Shown in pieces: positions 6,674 through 12,447 of a DNA stretch of 13,894 bases. The notes beneath the pieces were generated by a model. It made no database searches. It saw only the letters and a list, made by a program, of their open reading frames with translations, and was not told the DNA's origin. This DNA is from Lentisphaera sp. GTDB lineage: Bacteria > Verrucomicrobiota > Lentisphaeria > Victivallales > GWF2-50-93. The translations under genes were made by a program, and so were the position numbers. The stretch covers positions 1 through 13,894 of the forward strand of contig DYMC01000049.1 of assembly GCA_020721745.1 (NCBI GenBank), read 5' to 3'. Positions within the stretch are counted from its first letter, which is position 1, and every line of letters begins with the position of its first letter.

Positions 6674-7201
6674 TTGGAAAGTCCATCTAAAACAGAAGCT
6701 CAAGCCCCGGAAGAACGCCAGAAGAGGAAGGGTGCCGACTTCCGCCGCAAGGGCAGGGAGTTCGCCATGCAGTTCCTCTTCCAGGCGGACCATGACGACG
6801 AGCATAGGAACTCGGCTGCCGACATGGCTCTTTTCTGGAGCCAGTTCGACGAGTTATGCCCTCATCCGCAGGGAAGGAGAATCGAGAAGGCCAGAGCCTT
6901 CGCCGAGAGGATAATTCTCAAGGCGGTGGAGAACAAACCCATGATAGACGCGAAGATAGAGCAATTCGCGAAGAACTGGCGATTGGAAAGGATGGGCTGC
7001 GTGGACAGGAACGTCATGCGCATCGCCGTGACGGAGATGCTTTTCTTCGACGACATCCCCCCGGTGGTCAGCATAAACGAGGCCGTCGAGACGGCGAAGC
7101 TTTTCGGCTCCGAATCGTCAGGCTCCTTCGTGAACGGAATACTGAACAGCGTGAAGGACAGCCTCGACAGGCCGGCCAGAGAGCCAAGAGGGGGCGGATG
7201 A
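6674..7201 (+). CDS. nusB: Transcription antitermination factor NusB
   Basis: NusB binds boxA RNA with NusE (S10) and supports antitermination of rRNA operons. The start is TTG 6674 with AGGAG (6663-6667) 6 bases upstream. The 175-aa product has a charged N-terminal extension of ~30 residues before the helical NusB fold begins at GREFAMQFLFQAD. The C-terminal half carries the family phrases NWRLERMGCVDRNVMRIAVTEML (about 98-120, abbreviated), PPVVSINEAVETAKLFG and FVNGILNSV. Length is somewhat above the usual ~140-160. Its TGA overlaps the ftsY ATG in an ATGA arrangement, implying translational coupling. Confidence 0.95.
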   Translation: MESPSKTEAQAPEERQKRKGADFRRKGREFAMQFLFQADHDDEHRNSAADMALFWSQFDELCPHPQGRRIEKARAFAERIILKAVENKPMIDAKIEQFAKNWRLERMGCVDRNVMRIAVTEMLFFDDIPPVVSINEAVETAKLFGSESSGSFVNGILNSVKDSLDRPAREPRGGG

Positions 7202-8121
7202 AGACCTTGTTCTCCATTTTCAAGAAAGGGCTTCAGAAGACCTCGACCGCCCTGTCGCGCTCGGTTGAAAGCATGTTCAGCGACGTGCACCTCTGGGGCG
7301 CGGAGGATTTCGCCCGCATCGAGGCGCTCCTCCTCCAGTCCGATTTCGGAGTCAGGACGGCGAAGAGAATGGTCTCCGACATGAAGGACCGCTATGAACG
7401 CGGCCTGGTCAAGACATCGTCGGACATCCAACGGATATGCGCGGAGGACATCAAGACACTTCTCTCCGACGACCTCCGCGGGATGCGCATGGCTCCGGAG
7501 GGAAGCCCCACCGTGATAATGATGGTCGGTGTCAACGGCAGCGGCAAGACCACCACATGCGGAAAGCTGGCCGGCATCCTCGCGGCCGACGGCCGCAAAG
7601 TCATGCTTTGCGCATGCGACACGTTCAGGGCCGCCGCATCCGAGCAGCTGAAGCTATGGGCCGACAGGACCGGCGCGGCCATCGTCTCGTCAAGGAGCGG
7701 AACCGACCCCGCCGCCGTTGCATTCGACGCGACCAGTTCGGCCGTCGCCAGGAAGATGGACGTGCTGATCATAGACACCGCCGGCAGGCAGCATACGAAG
7801 AAGGGCCTGATGGACGAACTCTCCAAGATCGTCCGCGTTGTAAAGAAGATCATTCCGGAAGCACCTCACGAGACCTTGCTCACCATAGATGCCGCAACAG
7901 GATCGAACGCCCTGAACCAGGCCAGGGAGTTTGCGAAATTCGCAGATGTGACCGGGCTTGTCCTCACAAAGCTGGACGGCTCGGGGAAGGGCGGGTCCGT
8001 CGTCGCCATACACTCCGAATTCAAGTTGCCCGTGCTTTTTGTCGGGCTCGGAGAGGGGATGGATGATCTCCAGCCCTTCTCGCCGGAGCATTTTGCCAAC
8101 GCTATTTTCAGCCAATCATAA
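7198..8121 (+). CDS. ftsY: Signal recognition particle receptor FtsY
   Basis: SRP receptor GTPase that docks ribosome-nascent chain complexes at the inner membrane. I place the start at ATG 7198, overlapping the nusB stop (ATGA); a longer open frame upstream overlaps nusB and is not used. The 307-aa protein has the helical N domain (~1-95) and a G domain with VGVNGSGKTTT (P-loop), DTFRAAASEQL, DTAGRQHTKKGLMDEL, TKLDGSGKGG and the closing FVGLGEGMDDLQPFSPEHF. It lacks the long acidic A domain of E. coli FtsY, as in many bacteria; its start MKTLFSIFKKGLQKT is a short basic amphipathic helix suited to membrane contact. Thirteen bases separate it from glnS. Confidence 0.96.
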   Translation: MKTLFSIFKKGLQKTSTALSRSVESMFSDVHLWGAEDFARIEALLLQSDFGVRTAKRMVSDMKDRYERGLVKTSSDIQRICAEDIKTLLSDDLRGMRMAPEGSPTVIMMVGVNGSGKTTTCGKLAGILAADGRKVMLCACDTFRAAASEQLKLWADRTGAAIVSSRSGTDPAAVAFDATSSAVARKMDVLIIDTAGRQHTKKGLMDELSKIVRVVKKIIPEAPHETLLTIDAATGSNALNQAREFAKFADVTGLVLTKLDGSGKGGSVVAIHSEFKLPVLFVGLGEGMDDLQPFSPEHFANAIFSQS

Positions 8122-8134
8122 GGAGCGGGACAGC

Positions 8135-9802
8135 ATGGAAGACACAGGCAGGCCAAGGGATTTCATCAGGGACATTGTCGCCACGGACATCGAGTCGGGA
8201 AGATGCAAGGTTGTCAAGACCCGCTTTCCCCCGGAGCCCAACGGTTATCTGCACATAGGCCACGCAAAATCCATATGCCTCAACTTCGGAATAGCGAAGG
8301 AGTTCGGCGGAACATGCAACCTGCGCTTCGACGACACGAACCCGAGCAAGGAGGATATGGAGTATGTGGAATCCATAAAGCGGGACGTGAGATGGCTCGG
8401 CTTCGACTGGGAGGGCAGGGAGTTCCACGCCGCCGACTATTTCGAGAGGCTCTACCAGTTTGCAGTCGAGCTGATAAAGAAGGGCAGGGCATATGTCTGC
8501 GACCTTTCAGCCGAGGAAGTCTCCGCGACCAGGGGGAGTCTCACCGAGGCTGGAAGGAACAGCCCTTTCCGCGAAAGATCCGTGGAGGAGAATCTGGATC
8601 TCTTCGCCAGGATGAGAGCCGGCGAGTTCCCAGACGGGTCCAGAACACTCCGGGCCAGGATAGACATGTCGTCGCCGAACATCAACATGAGGGATCCGGT
8701 GATGTATAGGATCATGAGGGAGCACCATTACCGGAGCGGAGACGCCTGGTGCATATATCCCACATACGACTACGCGCATTGCATATCAGATTCGATGGAG
8801 GGCATCACACATTCGATCTGCACGCTGGAATTCGAGATACACCGCCCCCTCTACGACTGGTTTCTGGAGCAGCTTGGCATATACAGGTCAAGGCAGTTCG
8901 AGTTCGCACGGCTCAACCTCAGCTGGACTGTCATGAGCAAGAGAAAGCTTCTGTCTCTCGTGAAGGACGGGCACGTCTCCGGATGGGACGATCCCAGGAT
9001 GCCGACAATATCAGGCATGAGGCGGAGAGGATATCCGGCGGAGGCAATACGGAATTTCTGCGCACAGATCGGTGTCACAAAATACGACGGGATCACCGAT
9101 TTCGCGCTCCTCGAACATTGCGTCAGGGACGTTCTCAACGCGGTGGCCCCGCGTTTCATGGCGGTGCTGGATCCTCTCAAGCTGACCATAGTGAACTATC
9201 CCGAGGATAGGCGCGAGACTCTCGACGCAGTCAACAATCCGGAAAATCCGCAGGCAGGCTCAAGGCAGGTCCCCTTCGGCAGAACCCTTTTCATCGAGAG
9301 AGATGATTTCTGCGAGAATCCCCCGAAGAAATACTTCAGGCTCTTCCCCGGAAACGAGGTGAGGCTGCGATACGCCTATATCGTGAAATGCGTGGATTTC
9401 GCCAAGGATCCCGCCACAGGAAGGATAAGCGAGGTCTTCTGCGAATATCTTCCGGAGACAAGAGGCGGCAACGCGCCGGAGGGAAGGAAGATAAAGGGGA
9501 CTATCCACTGGGTCGCCGCCTCGTCCTGCGTCGAATGCGAGGCGCGCCTCTACGAAAGGCTTTTTACGAAGGAGGATCCGGAGGAGGGCGGCGATTTCAT
9601 CGCAAACATAAATCCCGCCTCGCTTGAAGTGCGCAAGGCGTTTGCAGAACCGGCCGTCCTCTCGTTGAAGCCGGACGACAAGATACAGTTCGAGAGGACT
9701 GGCTACTTCTCCGTGGATCAGGACTCCACGCCGCGGCGCCCCGTCTTCAACAGGACTGTCACGCTGAAGGACAGCTGGAGCAGGTTGGTCGCGAAAGGAT
9801 GA
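8135..9802 (+). CDS. glnS: Glutaminyl-tRNA synthetase
   Basis: Class I synthetase that charges tRNA-Gln directly. ATG 8135 follows AGGAG (8121-8125), which overlaps the end of ftsY by one base; 555 aa, the usual bacterial GlnRS length. The HIGH motif is at 40-43 in RFPPEPNGYLHIGHAKS and the KMSKS variant VMSKRKL is at 266-272. GlnRS rather than GluRS is shown by the YDYAHCISDSMEGITHSICT stretch, the LEFEIHRPLYDW motif and a C-terminal anticodon-binding beta-barrel (~330-550). Presence of GlnRS implies that Gln-tRNA need not be made by the transamidation route here; bacterial GlnRS is generally held to derive from eukaryotes by transfer. Last gene of the ribBA run. Confidence 0.96.
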   Translation: MEDTGRPRDFIRDIVATDIESGRCKVVKTRFPPEPNGYLHIGHAKSICLNFGIAKEFGGTCNLRFDDTNPSKEDMEYVESIKRDVRWLGFDWEGREFHAADYFERLYQFAVELIKKGRAYVCDLSAEEVSATRGSLTEAGRNSPFRERSVEENLDLFARMRAGEFPDGSRTLRARIDMSSPNINMRDPVMYRIMREHHYRSGDAWCIYPTYDYAHCISDSMEGITHSICTLEFEIHRPLYDWFLEQLGIYRSRQFEFARLNLSWTVMSKRKLLSLVKDGHVSGWDDPRMPTISGMRRRGYPAEAIRNFCAQIGVTKYDGITDFALLEHCVRDVLNAVAPRFMAVLDPLKLTIVNYPEDRRETLDAVNNPENPQAGSRQVPFGRTLFIERDDFCENPPKKYFRLFPGNEVRLRYAYIVKCVDFAKDPATGRISEVFCEYLPETRGGNAPEGRKIKGTIHWVAASSCVECEARLYERLFTKEDPEEGGDFIANINPASLEVRKAFAEPAVLSLKPDDKIQFERTGYFSVDQDSTPRRPVFNRTVTLKDSWSRLVAKG

Positions 9803-9848
9803 GACAGTACAGGCCTATCTGATCTTCCCGGATGTGAACGAGCTTGTC

Positions 9849-9878
9849 TGCTCGGCGGAATGAGCATTCCGCCGAGCA
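9849..9878. repeat. Perfect 13-bp hairpin between convergent glnS and hsp20
   Basis: TGCTCGGCGGAAT (9849-9861) and ATTCCGCCGAGCA (9866-9878) form a perfect stem with loop GAGC, between the glnS stop (9802) and the hsp20 stop (9887). It is placed to end both transcripts, but no T-run follows on either strand. It may act as a 3'-end stabiliser or a bidirectional Rho-dependent end. Confidence 0.7.
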
Positions 9879-9886
9879 AATCTAGT

Positions 9887-10390
9887 TCATTTCGCCTTGA
9901 CTTCTATCTTCTTGGTCTTCGGTTTGCTCGGCTCCTTCTTCGGGATTACGATTTCGAGCACACCATTCTTCACCGTCGCGGCGATCTTGTCAGCATCGCT
10001 GTTTTCAGGAAGGCTGAAGGCGCGCTGGAATGACCCGTAGCGACGCTCGTAGAGGTGATAGTTCTTCTTCTTCTTCTCGTCCTTCTCCTCCTTCTTCTCG
10101 CCCTTGATCGTGAGAAGATTGTCCTCCATGCTCACCTCGACATCCTTCTCGGTCAGGCCGGGAAGCTCGGCGCTGACATGGAATTCCTTCTCCGTCTCGG
10201 CGATCTCGAAGCTCGGATTTACGAAGTTCTGTCCCTCGGCGCGGCCGCCCAGCGTCGGCATGCCGTAGCCGCTGAAGAACCCGTTGATCAGAGCATCCAT
10301 CTGACGATGCAGATCGCCGAAAGGCCCGCCCGTCCTCGTCGCAGGGGAAGCATCCCCATACCCTTCTCTCCTGATCAGATTCCTGATCAT
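9887..10390 (-). CDS. Small heat shock protein, Hsp20/alpha-crystallin family
   Basis: ATP-independent holdase that keeps unfolded cytoplasmic proteins soluble. The start is the ATG ending at 10390 (MIRNLIRREGYG), preceded by a strong GGAGG (complement of 10397-10401); a longer open frame upstream runs into repeat DNA and is rejected. The 167-aa protein has an N-terminal arm (1-55), the alpha-crystallin domain from FVNPSFEIAETEKEFHV with ELPGLTEKDVEVSMED, and the family motif ATVKNGVLEIVIPK. The C-terminal tail has an I-x-V anchor (IEV). Between beta strands it carries an unusually charged loop KKEEKDEKKKKNYHLYERRY. Convergent with glnS. No CIRCE or clear sigma-32 site was found; element B lies 34 bases upstream of its start codon. 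Confidence 0.93.
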   Translation of the reverse strand: MIRNLIRREGYGDASPATRTGGPFGDLHRQMDALINGFFSGYGMPTLGGRAEGQNFVNPSFEIAETEKEFHVSAELPGLTEKDVEVSMEDNLLTIKGEKKEEKDEKKKKNYHLYERRYGSFQRAFSLPENSDADKIAATVKNGVLEIVIPKKEPSKPKTKKIEVKAK

Positions 10391-10424
10391 CTCACACCTC
10401 CGTTTTTTTTGGGTTTTTATATTG

Positions 10425-10526
10425 GAGCTAATTTCAAAATTGCCGATCAAGGGATCGCCAGCCCTATGGCTGGCTCTAGTGCCGGCCATAAGGCCGGCGT
10501 TCCAAGGGCAATTTTGCAATTGGCTC
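10425..10526. repeat. Nested palindromic element B
   Basis: The outer arms 10425-10444 and 10507-10526 pair over 20 bp with one G-T wobble and one mismatch. A middle stem GGATCGCC (10452-10459)/GGCGTTCC (10496-10503), one mismatch, encloses two 7-bp hairpins with 4-base loops: GCCAGCC-CTAT-GGCTGGC (10457-10474) and GCCGGCC-ATAA-GGCCGGC (10481-10498). Outer arms, middle stem and hairpin sequences are close to those of element C. It lies upstream of both flanking genes, so it is not a terminator of either. Confidence 0.88.
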
Positions 10527-10672
10527 ATTGAAATTACTGATGCTCTATAAGAAAGCAAAAGCCATGCCAGACTATCAAATCAAATTTGTAAAATATTGAA
10601 CTCCAATTGATTATGTATTATTGCCCCATCCAGGCTGATTTGCGGGCCGGCTCGGGGGGGGGAGCTGTCGAA

Positions 10673-10689
10673 AGGGACAAAATGTCCCT
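10673..10689. promoter_or_regulatory. Short perfect inverted repeat, operator-like
   Basis: AGGGACA and TGTCCCT flank AAA, a 17-base dyad fit for a dimeric DNA-binding protein or a small hairpin. It lies about 80 bases upstream of the probable promoter of the rhodanese-fusion gene. No regulator can be named. Confidence 0.4.
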
Positions 10690-10767
10690 AGTCTGCCATC
10701 TTGTGCCAGTCCGCGGCGATATCATGCTGCGCCCCAATGGCTTGCGGATAATCCGCATAAAGTTTAT

Positions 10768-10795
10768 TTGAAAAGTAAACAATCAATGGTATATG
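10768..10795 (+). promoter_or_regulatory. Probable promoter of the rhodanese-fusion gene
   Basis: TTGAAA (10768-10773, 5 of 6 to the -35 consensus) lies 16 bases before TATATG (10790-10795, 4 of 6 to TATAAT). An inverted repeat (10762-10780) overlaps the -35 box, so a repressor or activator could act there. Confidence 0.45.
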
Positions 10796-10849
10796 GTATC
10801 CTCGGAAAAGGGAAGAGTTCTATAAACCATAGAGAAAAAGGAGACGAAG

Positions 10850-11401
10850 ATGAAAACGCTGATGATCGCGATGATGATGACGGGGCTTCTCTGGACTTTG
10901 TCCGCCGCCGATTGTTGCGGAGGCAAGTCGAATGACAAGGGAGGTGCGTGCAAATGCGATTCATGCGAGTGCGACTCTTGCGGATGCAAGGGTTGTGCCT
11001 CGGCGGTGAAGTCCGCTTGCGCTTCCGGTCAGTGCAATGCGGGAGAAACGGCGAAGCAGTCCGCCGATGTCCAGATAAAGATGCTGGACACCGAGGAAGT
11101 CCGCAAGATAATCGAGGAGAAAAGCGCCTTGATATTTGATGCCCGGACCGGCAAGTGGGATGACGGACAGAGGATACCTGGTGCGAAAAGCCTGAGTGCC
11201 GCGAGCACTTCCGAGGAGATAGCTGCCGCGATACCCGACAAGAAGCAGGCTGTGCTTGTCTATTGTGGCGGCAGGCAGTGCCCGGCGAGCGCCGAGCTTG
11301 CGAAAGTCCTTATAAAGCACGGATACACGAATGTGATGGAGTATCCTGACGGGATAAAGGGCTGGAAGAACGCTGGCATGCAGGTGGAGAAATTGAAATA
11401 G
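10850..11401 (+). CDS. Secreted protein with metallothionein-like Cys cluster fused to a rhodanese domain
   Basis: 183 aa. ATG 10850 has AAGGAG (10838-10843) 6 bases upstream. Residues 1-20 are a short signal peptide (MKTLMIAMMM...TLSAA) without a good lipobox, so export to the periplasm is likely. Residues 22-62 hold eleven cysteines (22, 23, 34, 36, 39, 41, 44, 46, 49, 57, 62); the core CKCDSCECDSCGCKGC repeats C-x-C-x-x, as in metallothioneins, and should bind thiophilic metals if reduced. Residues ~75-183 are a single rhodanese domain: LIFDART, PGAKSL, and the active loop YCGGRQCPAS with Cys139 as the expected persulfide carrier and Cys144 nearby, then GYTNVMEYPDGIKGWKNAGM. Rhodaneses move sulfane sulfur. 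The joint role (metal or copper handling, sulfur trafficking, thiol redox) is inference. Stands alone between a promoter and a terminator. Confidence 0.85.
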   Translation: MKTLMIAMMMTGLLWTLSAADCCGGKSNDKGGACKCDSCECDSCGCKGCASAVKSACASGQCNAGETAKQSADVQIKMLDTEEVRKIIEEKSALIFDARTGKWDDGQRIPGAKSLSAASTSEEIAAAIPDKKQAVLVYCGGRQCPASAELAKVLIKHGYTNVMEYPDGIKGWKNAGMQVEKLK

Positions 11402-11418
11402 TGTGCCCCCGCACGAAG

Positions 11419-11469
11419 AAAACTCCCGTTCTGGAGTTTTGAGCCCGGTCTGGAACCGGTTTTTTTTTT
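11419..11469 (+). terminator. Tandem hairpins with a T10 tract after the rhodanese-fusion gene
   Basis: AAAACTCC (11419-11426) pairs with GGAGTTTT (11433-11440). Then CCGGT (11445-11449) pairs with ACCGG (11455-11459), directly followed by ten T (11460-11469). The second hairpin plus T-run is a standard intrinsic terminator, 43 bases after the stop. Confidence 0.85.
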
Positions 11470-11500
11470 GACCCTGCGCCCACCTAGGGCTATATTGATT

Positions 11501-11604
11501 CGAGGTAATTGCAAAATTGCCGACGGAACGCCGGTCTTATGACCGGCCAAGAGCCAGCCATGAGGCTGGCGTTCCCCTAAAAAGGCAGTTTTGCAATTAC
11601 CTCG
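11501..11604. repeat. Nested palindromic element C
   Basis: The outer arms 11501-11521 and 11584-11604 pair over 21 bp with a single G-T wobble. A perfect middle stem GGAACGCC (11525-11532)/GGCGTTCC (11568-11575) encloses hairpins GCCGGTC-TTAT-GACCGGC (11530-11547) and GCCAGCC-ATGA-GGCTGGC (11553-11570). GATTCGA occurs as a direct repeat at both edges (11497-11503 and 11604-11610), which could be a target duplication. The element stands between a terminator and the next gene, so it is not needed to end transcription. Confidence 0.9.
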
Positions 11605-11643
11605 ATTCGAAAGGAAATAAGAAACAACTCTGCAGGAGGAGGC

Positions 11644-12351
11644 ATGTCCTGGATAAAATGCACGATTTTCGTGGTGTCGGTGATTTTTCTCTCCTACGCT
11701 TCGTTCGCGGAACCAGCCACATGCATTCCGCGGAGCATGGGGGAAAAATGGGAGCAGCGCTTCGCCGTCATCCGTGAAAGAAACAAGGAGAAAACTCCGG
11801 ATATCGTCTTCTTCGGCGAATCCCTCTTCCTGACTTGGAATTTAAGACCCGAGTTCTCTCCAATCTTCAAGAAGCACTTCGCTGAGATGAAGATTGTCAA
11901 CTTCTGCGGCTTAGGCGAGTGGCCGCAGACTCTGCTATGGAAGCTCTCCAACGGCAATGCGCTTCAAGACATCAAGCCGGGATTGATCGTCCTCAACATA
12001 GGTGGGGACAACCGAGATCCGGCCACGGACACGGTCGCCGGAATAAAGAATCTGGTCGCGGTCATGAATCGCCAGTCACCCGACGCGAAAATCCTGCTAA
12101 TCCCTCCCATGAGAAGGGGGAGGGAAGGCGGTGGATACTGGCGGCGCAGCCAGGAAGTCGCGGACGGAATGGAAGGGCTTGCCGACGGGAAGGCGACATT
12201 CTTCCTCGACCTTGAAAAGGCTCTCTCCGGCAAGAGCGGAAAAAGAAGACCCGAACTCTTCGAGAAGAACAGCTTCTCGTTCAATGCAGCCGGATACGAG
12301 GAGACCGGGAAGATACTGGCCAGGACCTTGAGGGACATCCTCGGGAAATGA
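11644..12351 (+). CDS. Secreted SGNH/GDSL-like protein with altered catalytic residues
   Basis: 235 aa. ATG 11644 follows GGAGGAGG (11635-11642). Residues 1-22 form a signal peptide (MSWIKCTIFVVSVIFLSYAS, cleavage near SFA/EP), so it is exported. The rest matches by eye the platelet-activating-factor acetylhydrolase-like SGNH layout: block I IVFFGESLFLTW (Ser60, GES where GDS is usual), block II NFCGLGEWPQTLLWKL, block III LNIGGDN (Asn123), AKILLIPPMRRG, FLDLEKALS, and block V NSFSFNAAGYEE (209-220). In the family block V reads D-x-x-H; here Asp is Asn209 and His is Ser212. With the catalytic Asp and His gone it may be a binding protein or pseudo-esterase. Transcribed alone; function otherwise unknown. 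Confidence 0.75.
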   Translation: MSWIKCTIFVVSVIFLSYASFAEPATCIPRSMGEKWEQRFAVIRERNKEKTPDIVFFGESLFLTWNLRPEFSPIFKKHFAEMKIVNFCGLGEWPQTLLWKLSNGNALQDIKPGLIVLNIGGDNRDPATDTVAGIKNLVAVMNRQSPDAKILLIPPMRRGREGGGYWRRSQEVADGMEGLADGKATFFLDLEKALSGKSGKRRPELFEKNSFSFNAAGYEETGKILARTLRDILGK

Positions 12352-12362
12352 GCTCGGCCGCG

Positions 12363-12386
12363 GGCATTTTTTGCATTCCTCGATTC
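12363..12386. repeat. Probable decayed right arm of a C-type element
   Basis: Twelve bases after the SGNH-like gene, the sequence 12363-12386 aligns with 11584-11608 (right arm of element C plus edge), sharing GGCA, TTTTGCA and CCTCGATTC with two small gaps. No left arm is seen, because coding sequence lies there. It may be a remnant left after loss of the rest of an element. Confidence 0.45.
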
Positions 12387-12418
12387 ACAGACTAACTTAA
12401 CGCCCTCGATCAAATGGC

Positions 12419-12435
12419 GAATCCATCACGGATTC
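12419..12435 (+). promoter_or_regulatory. Small hairpin just before the proB RBS
   Basis: GAATCC (12419-12424) and GGATTC (12430-12435) flank a 5-base loop, immediately before the RBS AGGAC (12436-12440). In the RNA it could affect ribosome loading. Nothing in it identifies a ligand. Confidence 0.35.
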
Positions 12436-12447
12436 AGGACGATATCA

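Larger units (their letters stand above)
10391..10849. other. 459-base divergent spacer with many inverted repeats
   Basis: Separates hsp20 (minus) from the rhodanese-fusion gene (plus). It holds the hsp20 RBS, element B (10425-10526), a run of nine G (10654-10662), and three short inverted repeats: AGGGACA-AAA-TGTCCCT (10673-10689), TGCGGAT-A-ATCCGCA (10743-10757) and GTTTATTT-GAA-AAGTAAAC (10762-10780). No conserved reading frame is apparent. Confidence 0.7.

Noticed and set aside
6856..7197. 114-residue N-terminal extension of FtsY
   Set aside because: It overlaps nusB out of frame and has a scrambled Arg/Glu-rich composition; the ATGA junction at 7198 is the natural start.
7958..8134. 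59-residue N-terminal extension of GlnRS
   Set aside because: It overlaps the end of ftsY; ATG 8135 has a good RBS and gives the normal GlnRS length.
10391..10558. 56-residue N-terminal extension of Hsp20
   Set aside because: The extension would be translated from element B; a strong RBS precedes the inner ATG at 10390, and family members start there.
10654..10662. Run of nine G as a phase-variation switch
   Set aside because: It lies in a spacer, not in a reading frame or between promoter boxes, so no switching role is supported.
11497..11610. GATTCGA direct repeat as proof of a target-site duplication around element C
   Set aside because: It overlaps the arms, and GATTC also follows a solo arm at 12363-12386, so it may be part of the element; kept only as a possibility.
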